DNA of 51,644 bases from Emmonsiellopsis sp. PD_33 (GCA_032988165.1 JANTQF010000248.1:1-51644); one strand, 5' to 3'; shown: positions 1 through 11,505, counted from the stretch's first letter. Made by a program: numbers and translations. The notes: generated from the sequence alone by a model not told the origin.

Positions 1-55
1 CCTCTCCCTACCCCCGCAGCCCCTGAACCATTCTAACACGATATAGCACTTGACA

Positions 56-1108
56 ATGTCTCCTCCATCTGCGACTTACCATGAGGCAGCCCCTGTTGCT
101 ATTCACCCTCTAAAGGCTGATAATGTTGCCCCCTCAGCTGGCAACCGTGTCAACGGCACTATTCTGGATGAGTTCGCTGGAAAATGGGACAACTTCAAGT
201 TTGGACCCATCCGCGAGAGTCAGGTGTCTCGCGCCATGACGAGCCGCTATTTCAAGGACTTGGACACCTACGCTGAAAGTGACATCGTTATCGTTGGCGC
301 GGGCTCCTGCGGGCTTAGCACTGCCTATGTCCTGGGCAAAGCCCGTCCGGACCTGAAAATCGCCCTCATTGAGGCCTCTGTCTCTCCCGGTGCGTATCTA
401 GGAGAAATTAGAGCAACAATATCCCAACTACCTTGCTAACACACTGCAGGAGGCGGTGCCTGGCTCGGCGGCCAACTGTTCTCCGCCATGGTCCTCCGCA
501 AACCCGCTGACCGCTTCCTCGACGACCTGGGCGTGCCGTACGAGCAAGACCCCACAAACGAAAACGTGGTCGTCATCAAGCACGCGGCCCTCTTCACCTC
601 CACCTTGCTCTCCAAGGTCCTCTCCTTCCCCAATATCAAACTCTTCAACGCCACCTGCGTCGAAGACCTCATCACCCGTCGCGTGGTTTCCGACAACCCC
701 GCAGCCGTCCGCATCGCCGGCGTCGTGACAAACTGGACCCTCGTCACCCTCCACCACGACGACCACTCATGCATGGACCCCAACACCATCAACGCGCCGC
801 TCGTCATCAGCACGACGGGCCACGATGGGCCCTTTGGTGCATTCTGCGCTAAGCGGCTTGTGTCGATGGGTGGGATTGATAAGTTGGGCGGGATGAAGGG
901 GTTGGATATGAACGAGGCGGAGGAGGCGATTGTGAAGAATACTAGGGAAGTGACGAAGGGGCTGATTGTTGGTGGGATGGAGCTGAGTGAGATCGATGGG
1001 TGGCATCGGATGGGGCCGATTTTTTCTGCTATGCTTTTGTCTGGGGTGAGAGCGGCGGAGGTTGCGTTGGATGTGTTTGAGGAGAGGAAGAAGGAATGTG
1101 CGGAGTAG
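56..1108 (+). CDS. THI4: Thiamine thiazole synthase (Thi4), 330 aa, two exons
   Basis: Makes the thiazole half of thiamine from NAD, glycine and a sulfur atom taken from its own cysteine (known family chemistry). Exons are 56-389 and 450-1108; the 60-base intron has GTGCGT..CAG ends and a GCTAAC branch site at 435-440, and splicing restores the family motif SPGGGAWLGGQ. The dinucleotide-binding motif GAGSCG is at residues 81-86. The sulfur-donor cysteine is Cys219 in HSCMDPN, followed by TTGHDGPFGAF. The length is normal for fungal Thi4. ATG 56 (context ACAATG) matches the usual MSPP start. A possible 3' splice site of a 5'-UTR intron (CCCCGCAG) lies at about 12-19. The promoter and any TPP riboswitch would be outside the window. 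Confidence 0.97.
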
Positions 1109-1690
1109 GGAGCGGGTGCCGTGAGGGGGTACCCAACAGCAGAGGCAAAATGGAGCAGGAAATGTTCTTAGAGCTTTTTGCCCTGTCACTCACTGTCTTT
1201 ACCCAAATTTTTATATATCCGCTGGCTTGATGTTTTCTGCCTGTCTGCAGAATGATAAGCCGTGAAAATCATGAATGAAGTTGCCAGGATTTTGCTCAGA
1301 AGACGCTTTCCATCTATTGGCTGATCTATACGATAACCCCTTGTCTAGGTAATATTAACTAGTATTAACAATATACACACCTTCCACTCGCTCAAAATAA
1401 GAATAATAACAACGTAGTAGGTATGTACGTTATATATAAAAACCACAATTCCGCCTGCCAAAATCCATACGAAAGGTATCCGGTTCCACAACGCCGTCTC
1501 AAAAAAGGAGGAGGTATATATCTCACCCAATAAGCCAGATAATCGGCCCCAATGCCTTGAAACACCAATCCGCCAAAAAAACCTTCATCGTTATTAATAA
1601 AAGTGCCCAGACAAACATCCAAGAAGGAAATAAAAGAAGTCTGCCCCGGAAGGGAAAAGTATTAATATAGTGAGCACAACCAAGCACAAC
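1109..1690. other. Convergent intergenic region THI4 / ISC1
   Basis: About 580 bases between the two convergent stop codons. It is AT-rich, has no recognisable coding content and presumably carries both 3' UTRs. The short open frames here show no family resemblance. Confidence 0.6.
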
Positions 1691-3226
1691 CTACCAACCC
1701 CTATTCTGCGTCGTATTCGACCTCAACTCCTCTTCAATATCCAACCCAAGCCCCAACACAGTCCTCCTCGCATTCTTCACCTCCCACTCAAACTCCTTCA
1801 GCGCCCGCAGCTCACTACTCACAAACAACCCGCCAATTAACCCGTCAATCGTGCCGGCCGCGAGACTCAATGAGCTGACGAGGCATAGAATGAACGATAC
1901 GAAGTTACGTGGTGACCACCATATACCGATAAAACAGGCAATAGACACGCCGAGGGAGGCGAGAAAGTGGCCGAGACGGGCACGGCGCTGGAATCGCTCA
2001 CGGGTCACATAGACGGAGATCATGTGGAGGATTTGGTCGTAAATGTCTGCTGTTAGGATGGGTGGCTGTGGTTGTTTGGGCAGCGTGGTATTTGTTGTGC
2101 CGGTACCGGGGGTGATGTCAGCAGGGGATCCGGACCGGATGGACTCGATATGCTTCTGGATAGGGAGGAATGAGGAGTGTTCTTCGTCAACTTCCTCGTC
2201 CCCTTTTGGGATTTCGCGGACGATTGTAGATTCTACGGCGAAGTGGTCACTCAATGAACAATGTAGGGTCGGATGACGCTCCGTCATGCCCACGCGGGCG
2301 GACTCAATGGTCCATTTCCAGGGGGTTGTGGAGTGGCTGAAACCGCCATCTCCTACGAAAATGTAATCGAGTCGCTTTGCGAGAGGGTCGGGGAGTTGGC
2401 CGTCGACAAGTATATTCGAACCACGCCGGAGTCGTTTCTGCTGCGTTTTATTCCACCTCCAGGTGTTGAAGATGCCGTCGCATGTAGCTCCATTCTCGAA
2501 GATGTTGAAGTTGGCAGAGGGCACAGGCCGTTTCCTGGCCATCTCCACAGGGTCGACGGCTGCGCCAATCGAGGAACCGGGGTGGAGGTAGCTCCATACA
2601 TCATTTACAGGCGCAAGGGAGGTAATTAGGCGATGCGCAAAGGACATCGGCAGCATATTAAAGTCCCCAAGGCCAATAACTAGGTGACCCTTTTCGGCAG
2701 CGCCTCTCATCAGCTTGGCGATTTCCCATGCCTGCGCGGTGCGGTGGCAGAGATAAGAATCATTTGGCTCCTTCTCATACGGCGCATGCAGATGGGTGCA
2801 GAAAACATCAGCGATATCGTTTTGCGCGGGCCCAATGCGCACTCGTGCGCATGCAACCCCTTTTCCAACATACCAATCACCGCGGAAGAATGCGGTAGGT
2901 CGGCCGTTCAGCGGGTAGGCGAACATACTGCTTTCCTCGATAGGCCACTTGGAAAGAATCGCCAGACCACCGCCAAATATACCGCTGTAGAAGAATTTGC
3001 CATATGGAAGGATTTCGTGCGTCTCCCTGCGGATGTTATTGTAGTCCTCCTGGGTCCAGCATTCTTGTAGCCCGACGATTTCGGGAGGGTTGTCGGAGCT
3101 CGCGAGCCGTTTTCCAATCTCTAGAAGGCGTTCGCGACGGAATTTCGAAATGAACTTGAGCCCCCAACAGTTCAGAGTGAGGATATTGATCTTCGTGGGG
3201 ACCTCGTCGCCGTTCCGGGAGGCCAT
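1691..3226 (-). CDS. ISC1: Inositol phosphosphingolipid phospholipase C (Isc1 / neutral sphingomyelinase), 511 aa
   Basis: Hydrolyses inositol phosphosphingolipids to ceramides at ER and mitochondrial membranes (known for Isc1). Single exon. The Mg2+-dependent endonuclease/exonuclease/phosphatase fold is visible: LTLNCWGLKF near the N-terminus, Glu55 in GLQECWTQ, THLHAPY at 144-150, GLGDFN at 185-190 (Asp188, Asn190), RLDYIFVGDG and LSDHF (Asp327, His328). Two membrane segments follow near the C-terminus, starting at LGHFLASLGV and NFVSFILCLV, with the charged helix KEFEWEVKNAR behind them, as in yeast Isc1. The ATG at 3226 (MASRNGDEVP) fits the family. The frame stays open to an ATG at 3340 and would add a 38-residue hydrophobic leader. 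It is divergent from the SWD3 gene. Confidence 0.93.
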   Translation of the reverse strand: MASRNGDEVPTKINILTLNCWGLKFISKFRRERLLEIGKRLASSDNPPEIVGLQECWTQEDYNNIRRETHEILPYGKFFYSGIFGGGLAILSKWPIEESSMFAYPLNGRPTAFFRGDWYVGKGVACARVRIGPAQNDIADVFCTHLHAPYEKEPNDSYLCHRTAQAWEIAKLMRGAAEKGHLVIGLGDFNMLPMSFAHRLITSLAPVNDVWSYLHPGSSIGAAVDPVEMARKRPVPSANFNIFENGATCDGIFNTWRWNKTQQKRLRRGSNILVDGQLPDPLAKRLDYIFVGDGGFSHSTTPWKWTIESARVGMTERHPTLHCSLSDHFAVESTIVREIPKGDEEVDEEHSSFLPIQKHIESIRSGSPADITPGTGTTNTTLPKQPQPPILTADIYDQILHMISVYVTRERFQRRARLGHFLASLGVSIACFIGIWWSPRNFVSFILCLVSSLSLAAGTIDGLIGGLFVSSELRALKEFEWEVKNARRTVLGLGLDIEEELRSNTTQNRGW

Positions 3227-3600
3227 GATTGCGGCGGCGGGCGGGTGTTTGTGGACACGCCAAATCTGCAAAGGCGCATATGAAGGGAGCCAAACGACAA
3301 AGCCAAACAGCACGGATGAGAGCAGCGCAAACAATATCAAAATTTGACACGCTCAGGAACAGAGAATAACCCAGCACGCGACATGTTTTTCTGAAGCTGT
3401 CGTCGCTATCGCTGGAGGGAAATAAATTAGATTAGATAAGCGTCTAGGGTGCTCACCGCCTTCCGTTCTGGGAAATGTGATTGGTGGCAGATCGCGTCCA
3501 ACATCAAGCTTCACGTCAGACAAATTCACCAGGCCAAAGAATGTGAATATTTACGCCTGAACACCGTCAGTCACCATATACGAATCTTATACCGGGCAAA
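3227..3600. promoter_or_regulatory. Divergent ISC1 / SWD3 promoter region
   Basis: 374 bases lie between two divergent start codons. An ATTGG (CCAAT on the other strand, context CCAATCAC) is at 3480-3484 and fits the fungal HAP-complex consensus; function is inferred only. If ISC1 starts at 3340, the shared region shrinks to about 260 bases. Confidence 0.4.
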
Positions 3601-5227
3601 ATGGAGGAGGATGACCATCCGTCCAAGAAACGTCGCCTCGACAACAGTTGCAGCCCCCCGATAGACACATCGTCCGACGAGCTTGGCGCCATCTCCGACG
3701 TGGAGCGGAGGAGAGCCAGCTGGGTCAAGACACCACAGGCGTATAGGACACCAAGCACCTATAAAAGAGAAGACCCTGCCAGTCGCGGCGAGTCAGAGAG
3801 CCCAGACGAGCTGGCCGAGGATGCGCGGCCATACTGGCGGCGGCAGAGATCAGGAATGAACAGTACATCTTCCTCGCGCGAATCCACGCCGCGACAGAGC
3901 AATCGGGGGGATGAATCGGAGGAAGACACATATGAGCGTGAAGACAGAGCGCACCCAGTTGGCCGCTCCATATCAACGACCCCGACACCTCCTCCCCCGC
4001 CGCCTCCGGCCAAACCCGAACGGCTATGCTACAAAGAAAAGTTTGTCCTCAGAGGACACCAGTTAGGAGTATCAGCAGTCAAGTTCTCGCCTGATGGTTC
4101 CATGATTGCGAGCTGCGGTACGAATGGCACCCTGTTTCTTTGCTTACCTTCATGTTCATGTCTAACGAAAGCGAACAGCTGCCGATGCGACGATAAAAAT
4201 CTGGGATACCGCCACCGGACGACTCATTCATACATTCGAAGGCCACCTTGCTGGCATATCTACGATATCATGGAGTCCAGATGGGGCCCTCATAGCATCA
4301 GGGTCAGATGACAAGTCTATCCGACTATGGCATGTCCCAACAGTGAGTTCCCTCCCAATATCCATAATGATTAGCTTTTTAACAAAGTCCTAGGGAAAAC
4401 CACACCCCAACCCCTTCCTCGGCCACCACAATTACATATACTCCGTTGCCTTCTCTCCCAAAGGAAATATGCTCGTCAGCGGCTCGTACGACGAAGCCGT
4501 GTTCTTATGGGACGTTCGATCCGCACGAGTAATGCGCTCGCTCCCCGCCCACTCCGATCCCGTTGCTGGTGTTGACGTTGTTCGCGACGGTACCCTCCTT
4601 GTATCATGCGCAGGTGACGGACTTATTCGAATATGGGATACTGCTACAGGACAATGTTTGCGTACCTTAGTTCATGAAGACAACCCTCCTGTTACGGCTG
4701 TGAAGTTCTCTCCAAATGGGAAATACGTCCTCGCGTGGACGCATGATGATTGCGTTCGGTTATGGGACTACGTTGAAGGACGATGCATAAAGACATACCA
4801 GGGCCATAAGAATAAGAAATATAGTCTTTCAGGTGCATTTGGAGTTTATGGTGCGCCTGGTGGTGAGACTGCAGCTTTCGCAGTTAGCGGCAGCGAAGAT
4901 GGATCCGTCGTTTGTTGGGATGTGGTGAATAAGAAGGTGTTGCAGAAACTAGAGGGACATTCAGATGTTGTTCTTTGTGTGGATACAACCAATTCAGGGG
5001 ATAAGAGGTTGATTGTTAGCTGTGGCTTGGACCTGACGATACGTCTTTGGGAGGAGGACCTGCAGCAGGGAGAGGGACACAAACCCAAGGATTCTAATAA
5101 CGGCGATAATAGCCAAGCTGATTATGGACCGCTGCAGGATGCAGATGAGCCAGCAAAACCAGACGAGGGTGTGGATGATGATATTGAAGCGGATATTGAC
5201 ATCGATGGTGATACCGCTATGGATTGA
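3601..5227 (+). CDS. WD40 protein of the COMPASS Swd3/WDR5 family, 504 aa, three exons
   Basis: Scaffold subunit of the Set1/COMPASS histone H3K4 methyltransferase in the nucleus (family knowledge). Exons are 3601-4117, 4179-4342 and 4394-5227. Introns of 61 and 51 bases (GTACGA..CAG; GTGAGT..TAG) join the WD repeats without a gap: SC|AADATIKIWD and HVPT|GKPHPNPFLGHHNY. Residues 1 to about 143 are low-complexity, with a proline run near 130 and a KKRR basic stretch at 9-12. From FVLRGHQLGVSAVKFSPDG (about 148) there are about seven WD repeats (IKIWD, IRLWH, VFLWD, IRIWD, VRLWD, VVCWD, IRLWE). The C-terminal tail is acidic. The long N-terminal extension is usual in filamentous fungi. Assignment to Swd3 over other WD40 proteins rests on repeat spacing and sequence likeness. 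Confidence 0.85.
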
Positions 5228-6785
5228 TGATTTTTATGTTTTTTTGATTAATTTATGCTACGACCCTGGGCGGTAACATGATATCATGCATATGTTGCCA
5301 TACTTTGCGCCCAAATGAATGAATTTTTGATCGTCTGGCGCTGAGACGCCTCTCGAAACTAGAAAAGAGCCATTGTTCCTTGCGCGAACACCAAATCCGG
5401 GGTTGACAAAGGTTTGCGGGGTCTTTGTCGCACATCCTGGCGGGGTTCGCAGGGGGAGGTGTTCGCAGGGCATACGCGAAGTAGTCGAGCGTCGAACAGT
5501 TTCACATCGTTTGACAGAAACCCCCCGTTAGCTTGTCATCCTCGCTCTGAGGCTACCACGTCATGTAGTACTATTTTCTTCCTGCCTCGAGTCCAGCACG
5601 GACAGCAACCAGTCACACAAGGGAAAAATACCCCGATTGACATGAGATTCCCGAGGATTCAAGGAGAGAAACCACTCGGTCTACCTATACCTTCATATTG
5701 TCGCAATCCTTTTCCAACACTTAATCTGAATATTCGTCACCCAACCCAATAGTTACATCCTCGGCTCGCTCTCTAGTTTTCGAGATTTTATCCTCGCTCA
5801 ATTTCAAAATTCCCACCATCACCCGGCCAACGGCATAGATATCCACAATCTCACACACACCACACCACACAAATCACCGATTTTTCAACGCGCTTACCCA
5901 CCTTACTAGCTCGCCGCCCCCCCGCGCATCTTTGAAATTAAAACGGGGGCGATCTACACAGACTAGGATCGAGAACGAGATGCGTGGATCGCCCGGCCAG
6001 ATCGGAATGGAGTGAGATCGACGCTCTAAATAAAGTGGTGGGTCGGTTCCAGTTAGGTCGAGATAGCTTAATTTGACGGACGTTGTGGTGTTGGAGATGG
6101 CTTTCTTGTTGAAGGGGGAGGAAAGGGTGTTGCTGGATATCAAGGAGTGTTATGGGTTGGGTGGTTTGTTGGTATGGTCAGTAGAGAGGGGTCTTCTAGG
6201 GTGCAATATGTATTTTTTTTTGATTAGATAAATAGTATATTAGATAGGTAGGTTGGTTTATTACTGATGGTGTTTCGTTGATACTATGAAAGGGGAGATT
6301 CTTTTGCTTTTCTCCTATTTTTGCTTTTTCGATCTCCTTTTCATTGTTTTGGGGGTTTCGTTTTATGTGTGCTCGGTTAGTGGGAAGGGTAACATTATCC
6401 TTACGCCCTTTAAGCAGATCAAGAGGACATCATCAATCCTAGAAATAAATGTTTTTGGTTATTTTGATTTTAAACCGGAAAATCTACATACATGGCTAGA
6501 TATATAAAGATTTTCTCAGGTTGCACACTGCCTCGCATCTCCTAGACAGGCGTATAAAAAAGAAAAAGCTCCGTGCGCAAGGGCAAACACGGGAAGACAA
6601 CATCACACTTTGCGCATCCAGCAGGAAAACGTCTGAAACAAGATCCACTCCATGGACCTCAATAGAAAGCCAAGAAAATAACACGGAGTCAACCGTGCAA
6701 ACCGACGAACAGCTAACCCAACATCACCAACCCACCACCATAGACGATCCACCCCCATAACCCAACAGTATCACGACGATTCCAT
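5228..6785. other. Intergenic region between the SWD3-like gene and the GH128 gene (convergent)
   Basis: About 1.56 kb between convergent stop codons. It holds a C/A-rich stretch (about 5,850-5,880) and AT-rich segments around 6,200-6,480. Several short open frames occur on both strands, including an 89-codon one on the minus strand at 5,874-6,143, but none shows a recognisable domain or splice structure. No tRNA was seen. Confidence 0.5.
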
Positions 6786-7610
6786 TTAAGAACTATAAGC
6801 CTGGCCAACGGGCGAAAGCGACAGTCCGTTAACCAGTCTGTCAGCCATGAAGTAGGCATAGCGCTCAACACCGTCATTCGCATCCAACCAGGGCAGCACG
6901 TCCTTCAAAAACGCCACCTGCGCCGCATCACTGCCCGTGCCCTGGAACTCCGTAATCCAGATCTTGCTGATACCATGCTGCCTCGCGAACGCAACAGCAG
7001 CCTCGATATGCTTCTTGAAGTAGGAAGCATGCTCGGCACCATCATACCAGTGCACGACAAGGAAATCGACATGGCAGTTACCACTGCAAGCGGCGAAGAA
7101 CTGTCCCATCCAGGTAAGACCGTAAGGGCTGGCTCCGTTGGTAACGGCGGGGGATCCGAGGCGGGCACGACCGGCGTAGGGGTTCATGTACCGTTGGTAG
7201 GCAGCAGCGGCCTCTGTGGGGGACATGTTGGCTTGGGCGGGGAGATCGGGTTCGTTGAAGGCGAGCAGATGGTGGCTTCCAGCGGCAAGGGAAGCATCCG
7301 CAGCAGCCTTCCAGGCGTTAAACGTTTTGCGACCCCAGAGCATGGGGACGAACTCAGTGCCGAAGAGATCGCCGCCGACGCTGCTTGCCCAGTTGTAAGC
7401 CCAGGAGAATGAGCTCCTTTTACTAGCGAAGGGGGCCAGGAGGGCAGCATTGTTGTAGGCGAGACCACGCTTTCCGCTTGATGCGGCTGTGGAGGCATCG
7501 TAGGAAGCAGTGGCGTCGTAGGAAATAGTAGCGTCGTAGGAAGCAGCGGGGGCACCGGAAACGGCGGTAGCCAGGAGGCCAGCGGCAACGAGGAGGTTGA
7601 ATGAGACCAT
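6786..7610 (-). CDS. Secreted GH128 (Asl1-like) endo-beta-1,3-glucanase, 274 aa
   Basis: Glycoside hydrolase of family 128, likely cutting beta-1,3-glucan in the cell wall or outside the cell. The start at 7610 (MVSFNLLVAAGLLATAVSG) gives a clean signal peptide with a cut near residue 19; an upstream in-frame ATG at 7718 would bury it. A tandem SYDATI/SYDATA/SYDAST segment (residues 24-41) comes next, then a KR site at 47-48 that looks like Kex2 processing, directly before GLAYNN where the catalytic domain begins. The two catalytic glutamates of the family are Glu120 (LAFNEPDLP) and Glu221 (IWITEFQGTG), with VVHWYDG at 185-191. Single exon. Convergent with the SWD3-like gene. Confidence 0.9.
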   Translation of the reverse strand: MVSFNLLVAAGLLATAVSGAPAASYDATISYDATASYDASTAASSGKRGLAYNNAALLAPFASKRSSFSWAYNWASSVGGDLFGTEFVPMLWGRKTFNAWKAAADASLAAGSHHLLAFNEPDLPAQANMSPTEAAAAYQRYMNPYAGRARLGSPAVTNGASPYGLTWMGQFFAACSGNCHVDFLVVHWYDGAEHASYFKKHIEAAVAFARQHGISKIWITEFQGTGSDAAQVAFLKDVLPWLDANDGVERYAYFMADRLVNGLSLSPVGQAYSS

Positions 7611-9489
7611 GATTGAATTGTTTTGGTCAAACTGCAGAAGTGACCTTATTTGGGTGAGACCGGGGTGTCGGCCTGAGAGGAAAATGAAGGTAAAAAAAGA
7701 GTGGTAAAACTCGCTCAACCAGTATCAACCCGGGAGGAAAAGAAGAACCAGATATGATTTTGAGAAAAGAGTGTGTGAAATAAAACGACAAGAAATGAAT
7801 GAAATCAGCACTTCACAGGAAAAAGATCCTACAAAGTACGAAAGAGTTATTTGAAAATGAATGGAGGGCGCAAAGCGTGCGAAGAAGAAAACCGTAAAAA
7901 TGAACAAGCAGAGGAGCGGCGAAACGGCATATATAAGTACGGCGTTGTTTCCTTCTGCATTTGTGGGCGTAATGTACCCATTTTGTCTAGAACCGACCGA
8001 CCCGTTCGAGAGGGGTCATAATTAATGGAGGGGGAGCCCCGCATAGGCTAGAATGTGAGGAGCTCTGAGGCAACTTTGGATTCCACTCCAGAGAGTGAGA
8101 CTAAAAGTGGATAATCGTGAGATGTGGACACTACGCACACCATTATGCACCTATGTCGAGACAGAATAATGGGCGATAATAAAGGTAGGGGATTAGTAGT
8201 TGAGACCGACAGGGGGACCGCCGGCGAAACGTTTTGTGTTGATACCAATGTGGAGTTGGAGGAGGAACGAAAAATTCCAACTCTCCAAGGATAGGCCGGG
8301 TTTAGAACAAGCGAGCGAGCCTTTGACCAACTGCATCCCCTGGAAACACGGCCATTGTTGAAGCGTTTCCCGGTTCCTGACCAACTGTACCCTAGGACAA
8401 CCCAGCAAATCCAGACGAAAAATCATGATATAGGGTTGCTGTACCTGAAAGTCAATCCCGGTGCTTGGCCGACATTGGACGAAAAGAGCACCCCGATACC
8501 ACGTTCGCAGTATGACCCAGGTTTTGCACACCCTGTAACTTGGTAGCACAATGAAAACGGTGCGAGAACCAGAGAACTAGTAACCAGTGCGTTGGCCTAG
8601 CCATAAAATGGGGTTAACAGGTCCGTGCAACAGGGTCATGGTAGCATATGCCTTCAAAACACCTTCACGGAGGGTTTATTCAAACAGGCACAGGATATAG
8701 GACAGCCCGTAGAGACATTGACATCGTGCAATCCCTGATATGAAGTTGGCGTTTCCTGCAAGAGGCTGAAAGTTTAAAGTGAGAACTAGCCCAAAACAAG
8801 TATAGTCCCAGAACCTTATTTTATCGTCTTGCCTCCCACGTGTCGCCAAGAATGCCAAGCATGATGGTAAACATCACGTGATACTTAAGTCTCGAACCTT
8901 GGAAGAAGTTGACAACTGGAGGACAAGTTCGGAGAGAAGAAACTGCGAACAATTGCGATTTGTCGCAGTTAAACTGAACAAAGAGGAAAAGTACATGCAT
9001 ACACAAGAAGGCGTTCGTTTTTGGTGTAATTTGGGAAAGTGAACAAACTCATCTCGTGCGGCGGGGGATGTCGGACAGCCAACGGAGCTGCGTCACTCGG
9101 ATCTAGAAGCTGGGTATACGTAAGCTGGTAAATTAACTGCCTAGTTCGGTCTCCGCACCGTTCCAGGACTTTCTTTATATTTTCGGCACCGACTTCATAG
9201 TCGTTTGCATAGACTCGAAGCCTAGCGAAGTTCAAGAGAAAACCTAGACCCTCAAAAACGATCCACTTTCTGGGTAGTTTCTTTGCTGAGAAGAGGGTTA
9301 CAGAACTAGATCTGCACGTGCCGTCGAACAATGCATAGCGATGGCAAGGGGAACAGAAAAGGCGACATCCTGAGCGGGGCAAGGTTGGTTGAACAAATTA
9401 ACTTCTGTCCATCGAAACGCTCTGCCGAAAACAAATCCTCGGAGGCGCATAATCTGGTCATGAATGAAAAGCATAATATTGCCTTATTA
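7611..9489. other. Intergenic region upstream of the GH128 gene
   Basis: About 1.9 kb between the GH128 start and the RED-like gene stop, both on the minus strand. The first few hundred bases are A/G-rich and likely hold the GH128 promoter and 5' UTR. Short open frames (for example 8,193-8,549 and 8,969-9,382 on the minus strand) have no recognisable domain. I see no tRNA or repeat here. Confidence 0.5.
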
Positions 9490-11293
9490 TTAACCGCTCT
9501 TCTTGACCGAGGACCCTTTGGTTCCCCCCTCTCGTCTCCCTTCAAGTACCTTCATCACATCACTGACACTATCCTTATCGCCCTTCTTCTTCTTAGGCCC
9601 CCTCTTCCTTTTATTCCCTGCCTTTGAATCTTCCCCTTCCCAAACCCCTTCCTCGTCTTCTTCATCACCAAACCGACTCTCTCCAAATCCCATATCCAGA
9701 TCCATTGCATCCTCTCTGTCGCGTTTCTTCTGCTCTTCCAGGAATTTCTTACGGCGCAGGGCGGCATCATGACTTAATTCTTCTTCGGCTCCTTCACCAT
9801 CAGCTGGGGATTTTTGTCGAATTGCAGCGGCTCGTTTAAGAGCGGCAATTATAGTAGGATCAGTTGAAAATGGTTTCGGCCGGTCGGTAGTTTCTTGCTC
9901 ATCTTTGGTAGACGATGTAGAGAAATAATTTCGGGGCTTAGAGGGCTCGGTATGGGCCGGCTGTAACTTCGCGGAATCATCGGAATCTGGAATATCTTTG
10001 CCCTGGCGAGACGGCACGGGTTTCTCCTTGAGCTCACCCTCGGATTCGTCCGAAGAAGAGTCCTCCTCCTCCTCCATGTCACCAAAGGGGTTATAGTCTC
10101 TCCCAACACCCTCAAAAATATCAATGTCCTCTTCCTCTTCGGGCGCAGCTGCCTTCATTCGAGCCAGTACTTCAGCTGGGACATCCATTCCTAATGGTTT
10201 AGCAGCTTTATCTAATGCCAATAACCCACCATTTGCGTCTTTTTGCCCCTGTTCACTAGGCTTATCAAGCCATCTAACTTTCCTCTTCGTCTTGCCTTCG
10301 GCATCGGTGGTAAGTAGGACCTCCCTCCGTCTTCCCCGCTCATCCTCTTCAATCCACCGCTTCTTCTCGCCCTTGCTTCCTATTTTCTTAAATCTATCAC
10401 CAAGCGCAGAAGGCGGTGGTTCAGCGGCAGCGGCAGGTTGTTGTGAAGCACCTGAAGCCCTACTCGCCTTCAACTGTTTCAGAATCTCATCTCGCGTCGT
10501 TTTCCGATTGGGGGGCGGTGCCATTGTTCCCTTTTTAACCTTCTCTTCCTTCTTAGATACTGGCTCGTTAACCGTCTTCTCCTTCTCTTCAAGCACCTTC
10601 TCAAATTCTGCGTCCGCATCAAGTTCAACTTCCCCCTCTTTATTATCATCCCCTTCCTCTCTCTGTGGCACAGCAGTTACATCCTCCCCAGCCTTAACCC
10701 TCCTCAGTAGCGTCCAATCAAGCCCCTTGATCAAATGCGTACTTTTCACGTCCCCACCAACCCCAATTTCCGCTCTAAGTTTCTCAAACGTAGCCTGATC
10801 AATCTGTCCTAACTTCATCATCTCCTCCAGCGCCTGCACTCGAGTCGCCAACTCATCTTTTTCACCCTCGCCGCCGTCTTCATCGTTCCCCGTCTGCCTC
10901 CGTAGAAGGGTGCGGTCTTGGTATCCCTCCGCTAACTTAGATCCCTTGGGCGCGGCGGAGGATTTGAATTTCTTGGACGGTGGGGGTTGTGAGTCGCGGC
11001 GATGTTCGGCTAGTTGGCGCGCAAAATCTACGTGGGTGACGGAGCGGCTGTAAATAAGCGTAGGAAACGAGTTAGCAATCGCTTAAATCGGAGTTAGCAG
11101 ATTGAGGGGGAGGGAGATATCACAAAGCATACGGTGTCATGGGAATACTTGATCTCATTCTGGATCCTAACGCGGAAGATTTCGTATGAGCTGCATCTGC
11201 ACTAGTCGGAGATGTACTCTTCCCGGTTGACTGGCTCTGCGACTTTTTTGACTGGCCGTCAAACAGCAGGCGGCGAAACTGCTCGTTGTTCAT
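9490..11293 (-). CDS. RED/IK-like pre-mRNA splicing factor, 572 aa, two exons
   Basis: Homologue of the spliceosome B-complex protein RED (IK; SMU-2 in C. elegans), which partners SMU1 (family knowledge). Exon 1 is 11133-11293 (MNNEQFRRLLFDG...SIPMTP) and exon 2 is 9490-11047. The 85-base intron (GTATGC..CAG) has two TGCTAAC branch sites, and splicing gives the RED hallmark MTPRSVTHVDFARQLAEHR. The RED N-terminal domain continues through YQDRTLLRRQTG and LEEMMKLGQIDQATFEKL to HLIKGLDWTLLRRVK. The rest is charged and low-complexity: a GVGRDYNPFGDMEEEEDSS acidic block, RKKFLEEQKKRDREDAMD, and a KRKRGPKKKKGDKD nuclear signal near the end. A long plus-strand open frame at 10,124-10,798 is only its antisense shadow. 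Confidence 0.9.
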
Positions 11294-11505
11294 GGTGGAT
11301 GTTCGTGCCGATATTGTAGGGAAAAGGGATAGTTTCTTAAGAAAACTAGTTTTATAAAGATCGCATATCTTCAAGGCATCCGCGACGGAGAGTAGAAATC
11401 ACGTCACAGGGAGTTTGTGTAGGAAAGGAATGTAAACAAGTTGAAGTTGATTCTCACAGAAAGCTATGGCGTTGTCAATCGGGGGAAGCTATTCTGATTA
11501 CATAA

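Noticed and set aside
3226..3340. ISC1 start at 3340
   Set aside because: Not preferred because Isc1 orthologues begin close to MASRNG; kept as an alternative in the findings.
5874..6143. An 89-codon minus-strand frame between the SWD3-like and GH128 genes
   Set aside because: Reads somewhat protein-like but has no recognised family, no conserved start context and lies between two convergent 3' ends.
8969..9382. A 137-codon minus-strand open frame
   Set aside because: No domain, no signal peptide, no splice partner. Checked for an antisense tRNA because CGDRTR-like text sometimes comes from one, but no tRNA arms could be folded.
10124..10798. A 224-codon plus-strand open frame rich in Ser and Leu
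   Set aside because: It is the exact antisense of the RED-like gene, whose low-complexity Glu/Lys codons keep the opposite strand open.
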